Below, piece after piece: positions 7,637 through 19,533 of a stretch of 37,794 bases of DNA. Source of the DNA: an uncultured bacterium (GTDB lineage Bacteria > Acidobacteriota > Thermoanaerobaculia > Multivoradales > J023). The DNA lies in assembly GCA_937948815.1 (NCBI GenBank), contig CALFAM010000033.1:1-37794 (forward strand). The letters run 5' to 3'. The position numbers and the translations under genes were made by a program. Positions within the stretch are counted from its first letter, which is position 1, and each line of letters opens with the position of its first letter. The notes under the pieces were generated by a model that ran no database searches, was not told where the DNA came from, and worked only from the letters and a program-made list of their open reading frames with translations.

Positions 7637-8538
7637 GCGATCCGGCCACGACCGAGGCAACGACCACCGAGACCGTTCTGCGCCGGCTGCGGGCGTTGGA
7701 TGATGCTCCCGTTGCCGAAGTCTGGTCGGCCTTCGAGCGCGCCGACTGGCCCGCTCTCTTCTTTCTGATCGACATCGGTGCGGGCATGCCGCGCATGCGC
7801 GGCCACGAGACCCTGGCACGAATGCCCGCTGCGGCGTGGCCCGCCCTGTCCCAGGCAACGGACGATCTGGTTCGCGTGCAGCGGCTGGTCGACGAGCCGG
7901 TGCTTCCTCCAGGCACGGTCATGGTACCCACGATCTCGGGCCTCGAGGAGGCTACGAGCCGCCTCGCCGATCATCACTGCGTAAACATCGACTTCTTCCT
8001 CGATGGGACGGTGCGCACGGCGCTCGAAGCAGCCGTCGCGGCGCAGGCAGCAGCCAACCGTCGGGACGATCGGAGCCCCTGGGGCGAAGTGGCACGTCCC
8101 GATGGACCGGAGCTCTTTGCAGCGATCGAAGCAGGTCTCGGCTCGCAAGGATTTGCCGACATGACTGGCTTCGACGTCGCCCAACACCCCTTCTCCATCA
8201 CCCTTTCACTGCAGGCCCTGGAATCGACCGGCATCGGCTGGCACCGCGATCTCTACTGGCCGCGGCCATGGGTCGGCCACGATGTCTTCGCCGTCTTCCA
8301 CGCCATGGACGACGACGCCGACGATCTGACGGCGAAGGGAGGGGCCTTCGTCTACTACCTTCCTTGGGAAAATCAGATCTACGCCTTCTACCGCAAGCGC
8401 CACGAGACGACCGTGCTGTGGAACGCAGCGGATACCGAAAGACGCATCCTCCACGCAGTCTCTGGGTACCATGGCGCCGACACGCGCCGCCACCTGGTCA
8501 TCACCCAATGCCTGCGCGGCGAGGATCCTCGCTGCTAG
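7633..8538 (+). CDS. 2OG-Fe(II) oxygenase-like protein, coupled to the ABC ATPases
   Basis: This 301-residue protein starts at GTG 7633, four bases overlapping the previous stop (GTGA), so translation is probably coupled. The C-terminal half has the features of the 2-oxoglutarate/Fe(II) dioxygenase (prolyl hydroxylase-like) fold. An HxD pair occurs in GWHRDLYWP. An FVYYLPWENQ strand follows, then a distal His in ILHAVSGYHG and an Arg in TRRHLVITQ that could bind 2-oxoglutarate. The N-terminal half (about 1-150) holds repeated charged and hydrophobic helices and matches no domain I know. There is no signal peptide, so it acts in the cytosol. Its place in the operon suggests it hydroxylates the exported substrate, a precursor or a transporter part. 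The family call is moderate and the substrate unknown. Confidence 0.65.
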   Translation: MSDPATTEATTTETVLRRLRALDDAPVAEVWSAFERADWPALFFLIDIGAGMPRMRGHETLARMPAAAWPALSQATDDLVRVQRLVDEPVLPPGTVMVPTISGLEEATSRLADHHCVNIDFFLDGTVRTALEAAVAAQAAANRRDDRSPWGEVARPDGPELFAAIEAGLGSQGFADMTGFDVAQHPFSITLSLQALESTGIGWHRDLYWPRPWVGHDVFAVFHAMDDDADDLTAKGGAFVYYLPWENQIYAFYRKRHETTVLWNAADTERRILHAVSGYHGADTRRHLVITQCLRGEDPRC

Positions 8539-8612
8539 CGGCCCACATCCAAGTACATCCAACGAGGGCTGGCGTCGATCGAGGACGGCCGGAGTGTGTC
8601 CGAGCGAAGCGA

Positions 8613-10511
8613 CTATGGATCGAGCTGCTGGAGCGCGCTCTGAGCGCAGAGCTTGCCTGCTCCGTCGCGTGCTTCGAGCCACCAATAGACCGGTCCCGGA
8701 TAGAGACGCAGCATGGTCGCCACCGTGTCGACCGGCAAGTCGGCCTCGACCGTACCGTCCACCCCGTGCGGCCACCAGGGGCTGAGGTCCGGATGCCCGC
8801 GCGCCACGATGACCGCGCGTGCACGACAACCCTTCGGCACTCCCTCGGCACGGAAGCCAAAGGTACGCTCCCGATTCAGATGGACGGCCATCCGCGGGAA
8901 CGTGTCGGCAGGCGGCGCCATGGGCTGCCAGCCGCCGTCCTTCCAGGTCACCGGCACGGCAGCAGGCAAGACGTCGTCCCTACCGAGCGTGAAAATCGGC
9001 CCGAGCTCGTTCGCTGGAAAGCGAGGCAGTGGATAGATCGACAGATCACGCATCGTGAAGGGCGGCATGAGCGCGTCCGCCAGTCCCCAATGAAGCACCT
9101 GCGCCAGCGGCGTTTGCGCAAACGGCCCAACGCGCTGGCGGACGAATTCCGGTTCGAGGTGTGCGATCACCGGCACGCCGGACGGTACGGTCAGCGCGTG
9201 ATGGCTCAGGGCGTTTCGTACTGCACCGGATAACTCGCCCGCCGCAGCGTGGCCCTGGACCGAGATCGCCAACAGGCCACCATAGCCAAACCACATCACA
9301 CTGCCCAAGCCGATCGCCAGGCGCCGCCGCACGGGCCGACGCGCAGCGCGCAAGGCGGCGGCGGCCCAGAACACCAGACCAATCGAAGCCAGGTACCAGT
9401 ATCGACCATTGGCCGGGACCACACTCACCACCCCGAAGGGGAGCTGCGTCAACCAGATCCAGATCAGCCCCAACCACCAGAAACGGGCCACCGCCGTGCG
9501 CCATCGCACCAGGGCCATCAGGCAGGCGAGCACCAGGACAACGTCGATCAGCCCGGCGAGCCAGGATGGATGTGCAGCCCCCCAGGTCGGAAGCACCAAG
9601 CGCGACAGGTCGACCTGCACGCGTAGGGCGAGCTCTTCCAGCCGCTCGCCCGAGAACACGGCAGCAAGATCCGGATAGCCGCCTACCACGGTCCCGAGCG
9701 CGACCCGCCGCAGCACGAAATAGAGCCCGAGCAGGGCCCAGCTCACCACGTGATAGCCCGCCCGCAATCGTCGCCCGAGGCCGGCAGTCTTCGCCGATCG
9801 CGGAAGCAGTACGTCGAGCGACAGCAGCATGGCGGGAAGCACCACCGCCCCTTCATAGGTGCCCATTGCCAGGGCGCCGAGGATCAGGCTTCCCGCGCCG
9901 GCGTGCCACGCAGGTTGGCCCGCTTCCGTTCGATGCCGACCATCGCGCCACCGCAAGAACAGCAGGATCGCACCCACGAAGGCGAGGGTCGAGAACAGGG
10001 TGGCGAAGCTGGCGATGAACAGCACCGTATTGGGCCCCAGTGGATACAGTGCGAAGGGCACGCAGGCCACCGCCGCAAGGTCTCGTCGGGCGATCAGCCG
10101 ACAGGCCAGGCGATAGACCAACCAGACGCCGAGGCCGTGGGCCGCGAGATGCACCAGACCGTAACCAAGCGGCGCAATACCGAAGAGCAACCATTCGACC
10201 TGTAGCACGAGTGTGCCGATCGGCCGATAGAAGCGGAAGAAGGTCACATCCAGCCACGGGCCCGTCAGCTGGGCGCGAGCTGTCTCGAAGAAGCCGGCCT
10301 CCGACAGGCGGCGCAGAATGATGAAGTCTTCGCTGACGAAGTCTCGCCCTAAGCCGCGTGCATAGAGGACCACCGTGGCCGCCAGCAACAGGCTGATCGG
10401 CAGATGACGACGAAGATCACTCCCCGAGAACCATGACAACGACTTCTCTCGCATGCTCGGCATTTTGGCTCGGGTCACGGTTCTGTGGATGACATGGCCA
10501 TGCCGCGTCAT
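8613..10511 (-). CDS. Multispanning membrane protein, GT-C glycosyltransferase-like
   Basis: The 632-residue product has roughly ten hydrophobic segments between residues 35 and 420, followed by a soluble C-terminal domain of about 210 residues. After the first membrane segment comes a loop with FVSEDFIIL, which resembles the acidic catalytic loop of GT-C enzymes that use polyprenyl-phosphate sugars. A second loop has FFRFYRPIG, another pattern seen in that superfamily. The C-terminal part (LSPWWPHGVDG, GPVYWWLEARDGAGK) is probably periplasmic. The ATG overlaps the lysA stop (ATGA) and AGGA precedes it; internal ATGs at 10463 and 10454 are alternatives. Assignment to GT-C is by topology and motifs only. 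Confidence 0.6.
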   Translation of the reverse strand: MTRHGHVIHRTVTRAKMPSMREKSLSWFSGSDLRRHLPISLLLAATVVLYARGLGRDFVSEDFIILRRLSEAGFFETARAQLTGPWLDVTFFRFYRPIGTLVLQVEWLLFGIAPLGYGLVHLAAHGLGVWLVYRLACRLIARRDLAAVACVPFALYPLGPNTVLFIASFATLFSTLAFVGAILLFLRWRDGRHRTEAGQPAWHAGAGSLILGALAMGTYEGAVVLPAMLLSLDVLLPRSAKTAGLGRRLRAGYHVVSWALLGLYFVLRRVALGTVVGGYPDLAAVFSGERLEELALRVQVDLSRLVLPTWGAAHPSWLAGLIDVVLVLACLMALVRWRTAVARFWWLGLIWIWLTQLPFGVVSVVPANGRYWYLASIGLVFWAAAALRAARRPVRRRLAIGLGSVMWFGYGGLLAISVQGHAAAGELSGAVRNALSHHALTVPSGVPVIAHLEPEFVRQRVGPFAQTPLAQVLHWGLADALMPPFTMRDLSIYPLPRFPANELGPIFTLGRDDVLPAAVPVTWKDGGWQPMAPPADTFPRMAVHLNRERTFGFRAEGVPKGCRARAVIVARGHPDLSPWWPHGVDGTVEADLPVDTVATMLRLYPGPVYWWLEARDGAGKLCAQSALQQLDP

Positions 10512-11956
10512 CCGTCCTGCCTGTTGCAGGGTTCCAGCTCGGCGGGCGTCAGCGCCCGCTTTTGCCGCTCCGGGGCCAGGTGGTCAACCAGCCGCTGGCG
10601 TGCGGCAATGACCGTTGCCTGCCCGCCGTCGACCAGCACCTCTGCGGGCCGCATGTGATCGTTGATGTTCGAGGCCATCGCCATTCCGTAGGCTCCGGCC
10701 GAGAAGACCGCCAGGAGGTCCCCGCGCGCCACCCGCGGAAGTGGACGCGCCTGCGCCAAGAAATCGCTCGACTCACAGATCGGCCCCACGACTTCGGAGG
10801 TCGCCAGATCGGGCATCTCCGGGGCGGCAACGCGCTGAAGGGGCACATGCTCGGCACGCACCGCCACGGGCCAGATGAAGTGAAAGGCCTGGTAGAGGGC
10901 CGGGCGAATCAGCGTATGGACCCCCGCATCGCAGACTACAAAGCGGGTAGCTTGCCCCTCCTTGGTGTGCTGGACGCGGGTCATCAGCACGCCAGCATTG
11001 GCCACCAAGGAGCGGCCAGGCTCGATCAAGATTCCCATCCCCTGTCCGGCGACTCGCTCCGCCAGGCGGGGCACCAGCCGCTCGGCGTAAGCGCTCGGCA
11101 CCGGCGCTTCACCACTCTCGTAGTCCACGGCCCACCCGCCCCCGAGGTCGAGAAGGCTGACACGGTGGCCGTGCGCGGCGAGACGATCGACCAGCCCCAG
11201 CACGACGTCGACCGCAGCCTCGAAGGGTTCGATCGCGCGCACCGGAGATCCGATATGCACATGCAACCCCACCAAGTCGACAGCCGGATGGTCAGCGTAG
11301 CGTTCGAAGAGCGGCAAGACGTGGTCGACGGTGACGCCGAATTTGTTCTCTCGCTTTCCCGTGGTCGTGTAGGTGTGGGTGTGGGCATCGACGTCGGGAT
11401 TGATTCGCACTGCGATCCGCGCCCGCGTACCGAGCGTGTCGGCCAAGGCTGCAATGCGCGCCAGCTCACTGGCCGACTCGACATTGAACAGCCCGACCGG
11501 CCCGCGCTGTGCCAGCCCTGGCGGCAGGTGCCGTTCGCCACCTCTTCCGAGGCCACGCTCCGGCATGGCCAGCGGGCTGAACGTGCCGTCGAGCGCCGCG
11601 CGAATCTCCGCGTCGGTCTTGCCGACGCCGGCGAAGCAGATTGCGTCCATCGGAACGCCCGCCAGCCATGCTCGCTCGAGCTCGCCGCCTGACACCACGT
11701 CCATGCCGGCACCGAGCTCGTGCAGCAAGCCAAGGATGTGGAGATTGGGACATGCCTTGACAGCGTAGTGGAGCCGTGCGCCAAGTGGCGCGAAGGCGGC
11801 ATGCATACGCTCGTAGGCGCTACGGATCGCGCCCGCAGAATAGACGTAGGTCGGCGTGCCGACTGCGTTCGCAAGCCGTTCCAGCGTCACGTCTTCGGCA
11901 AAGAGGTGGCCGTCCAAGTACGCAAACCCGTCGAGATCCCAGCGCGCCTCGCTCAT
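10508..11956 (-). CDS. lysA: Diaminopimelate decarboxylase
   Basis: The 482-residue product is a fold-III PLP enzyme that converts meso-diaminopimelate to lysine, the last step of the pathway. The PLP lysine is in HYAVKACPN. Further marks are HVHIGSP, the phosphate-binding DLGGGWAVDY, EPGRSLVANAG, and the C-terminal substrate motifs GPICESSDFLA and SAGAYGMAM. CESSD replaces the commoner CESGD. An extra loop of about 28 residues, rich in Gly, Pro and Arg, precedes LFNVESASEL and accounts for the length above the usual 420 or so. ATG 11956 (MSEARWDL) is chosen because upstream codons look non-coding; the ribosome site is weak. Its stop overlaps the GT-C-like gene by the ATGA arrangement. Confidence 0.92.
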   Translation of the reverse strand: MSEARWDLDGFAYLDGHLFAEDVTLERLANAVGTPTYVYSAGAIRSAYERMHAAFAPLGARLHYAVKACPNLHILGLLHELGAGMDVVSGGELERAWLAGVPMDAICFAGVGKTDAEIRAALDGTFSPLAMPERGLGRGGERHLPPGLAQRGPVGLFNVESASELARIAALADTLGTRARIAVRINPDVDAHTHTYTTTGKRENKFGVTVDHVLPLFERYADHPAVDLVGLHVHIGSPVRAIEPFEAAVDVVLGLVDRLAAHGHRVSLLDLGGGWAVDYESGEAPVPSAYAERLVPRLAERVAGQGMGILIEPGRSLVANAGVLMTRVQHTKEGQATRFVVCDAGVHTLIRPALYQAFHFIWPVAVRAEHVPLQRVAAPEMPDLATSEVVGPICESSDFLAQARPLPRVARGDLLAVFSAGAYGMAMASNINDHMRPAEVLVDGGQATVIAARQRLVDHLAPERQKRALTPAELEPCNRQDG

Positions 11957-12030
11957 CGTCCAAGGATACGTCAGGGACGCGCCCGAAGTGCTCTCGGCGC
12001 CCAGGCTCGCCAATTGCCGGCCCGGTGCCC

Positions 12031-12036
12031 TATACT
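12031..12036 (+). promoter_or_regulatory. Possible -10 box of the metH promoter
   Basis: TATACT is a five-of-six match to the sigma-70 -10 consensus in a GC-rich context. The expected -35 position holds no good hexamer; a TTGCCG lies too close (11-base spacer). If used, the metH leader would be about 300 bases long, enough to hold a regulatory RNA. Confidence 0.4.
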
Positions 12037-12242
12037 TTCGCCATTATGCCGAGCTGCTCCGCATTTTCCGCCTCCCCGACGCTCGCTGGCCTGCTCTGCC
12101 CGACCGCCGGACGCCTCCGAATGCCCTAGCCGGGCCGCCCGAATATTCCGGCGTCCCGCTCACCTCACGCCCGCTTCGCAGCCCACTGGACCGACGTTCA
12201 GACCGGGACGCGCGACTGAAAACAGCACGACCGCCAGCACGG

Positions 12243-12259
12243 TTCCCGATACCCGGGAA
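12243..12259 (+). other. Hairpin in the metH leader
   Basis: TTCCCG (12243-12248) and CGGGAA (12254-12259) pair perfectly around the loop ATACC. It lies about 80 bases before the metH start. No T-run follows, so it is not an intrinsic terminator on its own. Confidence 0.3.
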
Positions 12260-12339
12260 GATGAATCCGCGAACGGCGATGACTCGAATTCAGGGCAAGA
12301 TCTTCCGAGACTGCCTTCCGCCACACGAGGACCGACACG

Positions 12340-16107
<3,768 letters not shown>

Positions 16108-16127
16108 GCAGGATCGCGCACCACGCA

Positions 16128-16158
16128 AAAAGGGCGACCTCCGGGAGGTCGCCCTTTT
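16128..16158. terminator. Strong bidirectional intrinsic terminator after metH
   Basis: Fifteen bases (16128-16142) are perfectly complementary to 16144-16158, giving a GC-rich stem with GGGCGACC/GGTCGCCC at its core. A run of A on the left and T on the right flank it, so it can stop transcription in both directions. It lies between the convergent metH and STAS genes and is the clearest terminator in the window. Confidence 0.92.
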
Positions 16159-16227
16159 CGTTCAGGCGTACGAAAGCGGCAGGAGCGACGGTGCCGTCTG
16201 CCCTCTGCCGCCGCTAAGGAGACGCCA

Positions 16228-16572
16228 TCAGGCCTTGCGGAAGCTGGCGATGGCGTCGATCTCGTCGTCGTAGGACTCGAATACGCCAATCAGCCGGGTC
16301 ATCTCGAGCACCTCTTGGACCTTGTCTTCGACATGCAGAAGCTTGATCTCGGCGTTTCGGCTCGACGCCGTCGCCTTGGCGCGGATCAATTCGCCGAGGC
16401 CGGACGAATCCATCGCCGAGACGCCCTTGAGGTTGATGAGCAACTTCGAAACACCCTGCTCGAGCACGGCAACGACATTCTCGCGCAAGGCGACGTCACC
16501 CACGCCGATCGATAGCTTGCCGGATAGATCCAGGATGGTCACGTCTTCGTCTTTCCGACTGGAAACCTTCAT
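16228..16572 (-). CDS. STAS-domain anti-anti-sigma factor (SpoIIAA/RsbV type)
   Basis: The product has 114 residues, the usual size of a single STAS domain. LDLSGKLSIG near the start and MDSSGLGELIRA near residue 57 mark the family; the first Ser of DSSG is where partner kinases phosphorylate SpoIIAA-like proteins. In known partner-switch systems the unphosphorylated form frees a sigma factor or enzyme by binding its kinase/anti-sigma factor. No RsbW-type kinase is nearby, but an FHA-GAF-histidine kinase is divergently encoded. ATG 16572 is preceded by GGAG at 8 bases; an upstream extension to 16650 overlaps the promoter and is rejected. A near-consensus promoter lies upstream. Confidence 0.88.
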   Translation of the reverse strand: MKVSSRKDEDVTILDLSGKLSIGVGDVALRENVVAVLEQGVSKLLINLKGVSAMDSSGLGELIRAKATASSRNAEIKLLHVEDKVQEVLEMTRLIGVFESYDDEIDAIASFRKA

Positions 16573-16651
16573 CAATTCGCTCCGTGCTGACAACTTGTTG
16601 GGTCGGTGAGCTGCGTAGGAAAACCCAGCGGCAGTGTGCCGGATTGGCACG

Positions 16652-16681
16652 ATTATACGCTTCTACACCCCTCCGGCGCAA
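16652..16681 (-). promoter_or_regulatory. Sigma-70-like promoter of the STAS gene
   Basis: Read on the minus strand, TTGCGC (16681-16676) and a perfect TATAAT (16657-16652) are separated by 18 bases. Transcription would start near 16645, giving a leader of about 70 bases before the STAS start at 16572. Confidence 0.6.
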
Positions 16682-16695
16682 ACGGTGCAGGTCTT

Positions 16696-16704
16696 TGCTA
16701 CACT
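16696..16704 (+). promoter_or_regulatory. Possible extended -10 element for the FHA-GAF-histidine kinase gene
   Basis: TG at 16696-16697 followed by TACACT (16699-16704) looks like an extended -10 element. No -35 is apparent. It lies only 20 bases before the preferred ATG, so the leader would be very short, which fits the absence of a ribosome site. Confidence 0.35.
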
Positions 16705-16723
16705 CGATTTTCTCCGACACTCC

Positions 16724-18418
16724 ATGGACCAGCTTGGTGGATTTGCCGACTCGATGCCGAAAGAGGATTATCTGCTCGTCGTCTATGAAGGTTCGGCCGA
16801 AACGTCGCGCTTTCCTTGGGACCGAAACCCGGTCGTCATTGGCCGTCATGCGGACGCCAAGATTCGTACAGACGAGCCCACGATGTCGGCCCGCCACGCG
16901 GAGATCCTCGACACGGAGCACGGCATTCGGCTGCGCGATCTCGGAAGCCTGAACGGCACGCAGGTCAACGGCCACCGCATCTACGACACCATGCTGAAGG
17001 CCGGTGATCGTATCCAGATCGGCGGCACCACCGTCTTGTTCCGGCGCCCGGAAGACGACACTGAGCCTCGCGTTGGCCTCGGAGGGGACAATTCTTCAGT
17101 CTCTGAGGAGACGGGCCAGACGGTCCGGGTTCGTCTGGACGAGCTGCGCACCCACCGCGAATCTGAGCTGGGCGAGGACCCGCGCATCCTCGTGCTCCGT
17201 GACCTCTTCGAAGCCTTGCGCGCAAGCGACGAGCGGGACTACGTCCTGGGAGAGGTTCGCCGCGTCCTCCAAGGCGCCTTTGCCCGCTCACGCGTCTTCA
17301 TTCTGCGCGAGAACGAACATGGCATCTGGTATGACCCAGATTCCGAGTCGCGCCCGAGTATGTCCTTCGTGATCGAGGCGGCCCGTGCTGACAGCGCGAT
17401 TCTCTCGACGTCCCTTCCGGCTGACTCGCGATTTTCGGCGTCGATCAGCGCCCGCATGACGGGAATCCAGACCGCCATTGCCGCGCCAGCATGGTGCGAC
17501 GGCACGGTTCAGGCCATCATTTACGTCGACCGATTGAAGCTTCCCCCCTTCAGCCGTAGCGACCTGCATCTGCTCGGCATCGCCGCCAACCATGTTTCCG
17601 CCGTGCTCGAGAACATTTCGCGCATCTGCGCCCTGCAACAGGCACGGGAGGCGCTGGCCGAGCTGAACCGCGGACTGGAAGAAACGGTCGCCGCGCGCAC
17701 TGCCGAGCTGCGCCAGCAGGCCGAGGAAATCGCCGGGCTGGCCCAAGCCAAAGATGAGCTCCTGGGGATCGCGGCACACGATATCCGTGGTCCACTCACC
17801 GTCATCCAGGGCACGATCGAGCTGCTCCAGGCCCGCATCGGCGAGATCGACCGCGCTTCGGTCAAGAACAGCTTGGCCATCGTGCACGATGCCACGCGCA
17901 GCCTGAGCCGGTTGCTCAGCGAGCTGCTCGACGCCAAGTCGATCGAAGCCGGGCGCATCCACCTCGACCTGCGGCGCTACCGGGTTTCGACGGTCCTCGG
18001 CCAGGTGATGCCGATCGCGCGGCTGGCCGCCGAGAACAAGAGCATCGAGGTCGAGATCTCGGCGCCCGAAGACCTCGAGCTGCACGCCGATGCCCGCCGG
18101 CTCGCCCAGGCCATCACCAACCTGGTGCTCAATGCCATCAAGTTTTCCGAGCCCGGAACCCAGATTCGGGTCAGCGGGGAGGCCTCGGTCGGCGGTGGCG
18201 TCAACATCACAGTGACCGACCAGGGCATCGGCATCCCTCGGGACGAGCTGAATCAGATCTTTGCGTCCTACTCCCAGGGCGAAGCGGGACGCCTGCTGGG
18301 CGGCAGTGGCCTCGGGCTGATGATCTCGAAACGACTCGTCGAGCTCCACGGCGGCAGCCTCGATGTCACCAGCAAGGTTGGCAAGGGTACGCGCTTCATG
18401 CTCTCCCTTCCCGGCTGA
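16724..18418 (+). CDS. FHA-GAF sensor histidine kinase
   Basis: The 564-residue soluble protein combines three modules. An FHA domain (about 20-108) shows VVIGRHADA, MSARHAEI and GSLNGTQVNG, the phosphothreonine-binding loops. A GAF-like domain (about 150-300) ends in IIYVDR and LHLLGIAANHVSAVLEN. A coiled coil (about 300-345) leads to HisKA with phosphoacceptor His352 in GIAAHDIRGPL, then an ATPase domain with N-box NLVLNAIKFSEPG, GIGIP and GSGLGLMISKRL. No membrane segment and no receiver domain are present, so it senses a cytosolic signal, perhaps phosphoproteins through FHA, and passes phosphate to an unlinked partner. The start is uncertain: 16634, 16724 and 16754 are in frame and none has a good ribosome site; 16634 would lie upstream of the likely -10. 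Confidence 0.88.
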   Translation: MDQLGGFADSMPKEDYLLVVYEGSAETSRFPWDRNPVVIGRHADAKIRTDEPTMSARHAEILDTEHGIRLRDLGSLNGTQVNGHRIYDTMLKAGDRIQIGGTTVLFRRPEDDTEPRVGLGGDNSSVSEETGQTVRVRLDELRTHRESELGEDPRILVLRDLFEALRASDERDYVLGEVRRVLQGAFARSRVFILRENEHGIWYDPDSESRPSMSFVIEAARADSAILSTSLPADSRFSASISARMTGIQTAIAAPAWCDGTVQAIIYVDRLKLPPFSRSDLHLLGIAANHVSAVLENISRICALQQAREALAELNRGLEETVAARTAELRQQAEEIAGLAQAKDELLGIAAHDIRGPLTVIQGTIELLQARIGEIDRASVKNSLAIVHDATRSLSRLLSELLDAKSIEAGRIHLDLRRYRVSTVLGQVMPIARLAAENKSIEVEISAPEDLELHADARRLAQAITNLVLNAIKFSEPGTQIRVSGEASVGGGVNITVTDQGIGIPRDELNQIFASYSQGEAGRLLGGSGLGLMISKRLVELHGGSLDVTSKVGKGTRFMLSLPG

Positions 18419-18444
18419 GGCCATCACCCAGCTGAGATGCACCT

Positions 18445-19533
18445 GTGACCTTCCTCAACCTGCACGAGCTCGAATCCCTCGCCCAGAAACGTCTCGAGAC
18501 CGGGGCCTTCGGCTACATTCGCAGCGGGGCGGAGGATGAAATCGCCCTGCACGAGAATCGGGCGGCGTTCGAGCGGATCAAGCTGATGCCCCGGATGCTG
18601 GTCGACGTGTCCGAGGTCGACACGTCAACCCAGGTCCTGGGCCACGAGCTCTCGATGCCGGTCATGCTGGCGCCGGTGGCCTTTCAGACCTTGGCGCATC
18701 CCGATGGCGAGCTCGCCTCGGCCCGCGCCGCGGCCCAGGCCGACACCCTATTCGCGGCCAGCACCTTGTCCTCGCATCCCCTCGAAGCGATCGCGGGTGC
18801 GAGCGATGGCAGCAAATGGTTCCAGCTCTACTGCTCACGAGACAAGGTTCTGACCCATGAGCTGATCGCGCGCGCCGAAGCCGCCGGCTTCGAAGCCATC
18901 TGCGTCACGGCGGACATTCCAGTCGCTGCCCGCCGCGAGACGGACGAGCGGAACCGCTTCAGCCTGCCACCGGCGTGCCTGCCCGGAAACCTGAAGCGCC
19001 ATAGGGCCCTGGACGATCTGACTACGTCCGATCAGGGCTCGGCGTTGGTGCGACTGATCGGCGACATGTTCGACCCGAGCCTCAGCTGGCGCGACGTCGA
19101 AGCGCTCCGCGCACGCACCAAGCTCCCCTTCCTGGTCAAGGGCATTCTGGCGCCGGAAGATGCAACTCGGGCGATCGACCACGGCATCGATGGCGTGGTG
19201 GTCTCCAACCACGGTGGCCGCCAGCTCGACTGCGCGCCGGCGACCATCGACGCCCTGCCCGCCATCGCCGAGGCGGTCGACGGCCGCATCGCCGTGCTCC
19301 TCGACAGCGGCATTCGCCGCGGAAGCGACGTGGTCAAGGCGGTCGCGCTCGGTGCCCAGGCCGTGCTCATCGGCCGGCCCATGATGTGGGGCCTGGCGAT
19401 CGACGGCCAGCAAGGCGTCTCCCGCGTGCTCGAGATGCTGCGCGAAGAAATCGCCCGCACCCTCGGCCTGATCGGCTGCCCGAGCCTCCGCGATCTCGAC
19501 CCGAGCCACGTGCTACCATCCCCGCCGCGATGA
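18445..19533 (+). CDS. FMN-dependent alpha-hydroxy-acid oxidase/dehydrogenase
   Basis: The 362-residue product belongs to the glycolate oxidase/L-lactate dehydrogenase (LldD)/lactate oxidase family, which oxidises 2-hydroxy acids with FMN. FGYIRSGAEDE carries the conserved active-site Tyr, KWFQLY and TADIP line the FMN pocket, LVKGI holds the flavin-contacting Lys, VVSNHGGRQLD holds the catalytic His and substrate Arg, and LDSGIRRGSDVVKAVALGA with IGRP binds phosphate. SGAEDE replaces the usual GGAEDE. There is no membrane segment, unlike typical LldD, so an oxidase-like soluble form is possible. Start is GTG 18445, since an ATG nearby runs into a stop. Its stop overlaps the start of the phosphorylase gene. 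The exact substrate cannot be read from the sequence. Confidence 0.87.
   Translation: MTFLNLHELESLAQKRLETGAFGYIRSGAEDEIALHENRAAFERIKLMPRMLVDVSEVDTSTQVLGHELSMPVMLAPVAFQTLAHPDGELASARAAAQADTLFAASTLSSHPLEAIAGASDGSKWFQLYCSRDKVLTHELIARAEAAGFEAICVTADIPVAARRETDERNRFSLPPACLPGNLKRHRALDDLTTSDQGSALVRLIGDMFDPSLSWRDVEALRARTKLPFLVKGILAPEDATRAIDHGIDGVVVSNHGGRQLDCAPATIDALPAIAEAVDGRIAVLLDSGIRRGSDVVKAVALGAQAVLIGRPMMWGLAIDGQQGVSRVLEMLREEIARTLGLIGCPSLRDLDPSHVLPSPPR

Larger units (their letters stand above)
11957..12339. other. Divergent lysA/metH control region
   Basis: This 383-base gap carries the probable metH promoter and a leader of about 300 bases. I see no cobalamin, SAM or SAH riboswitch that I could defend: the conserved B12-box and SAM motifs are not evident by eye. 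A 6-bp hairpin (12243-12259) is annotated separately. Open frames crossing the region show no protein features. Confidence 0.5.

Noticed and set aside
12121..12339. Cobalamin riboswitch ahead of metH
   Set aside because: GGGAA and some GC stems recall the element, but the B12-box and the core order are not matched well enough by eye to call it.
16643..16660. Sigma-54-like promoter TGGCAC...GC between the STAS and kinase genes
   Set aside because: The GG and GC elements are one base too far apart and the -12 part reads TACGC, not TTGC; the same bases form a better sigma-70 -10 box on the minus strand.
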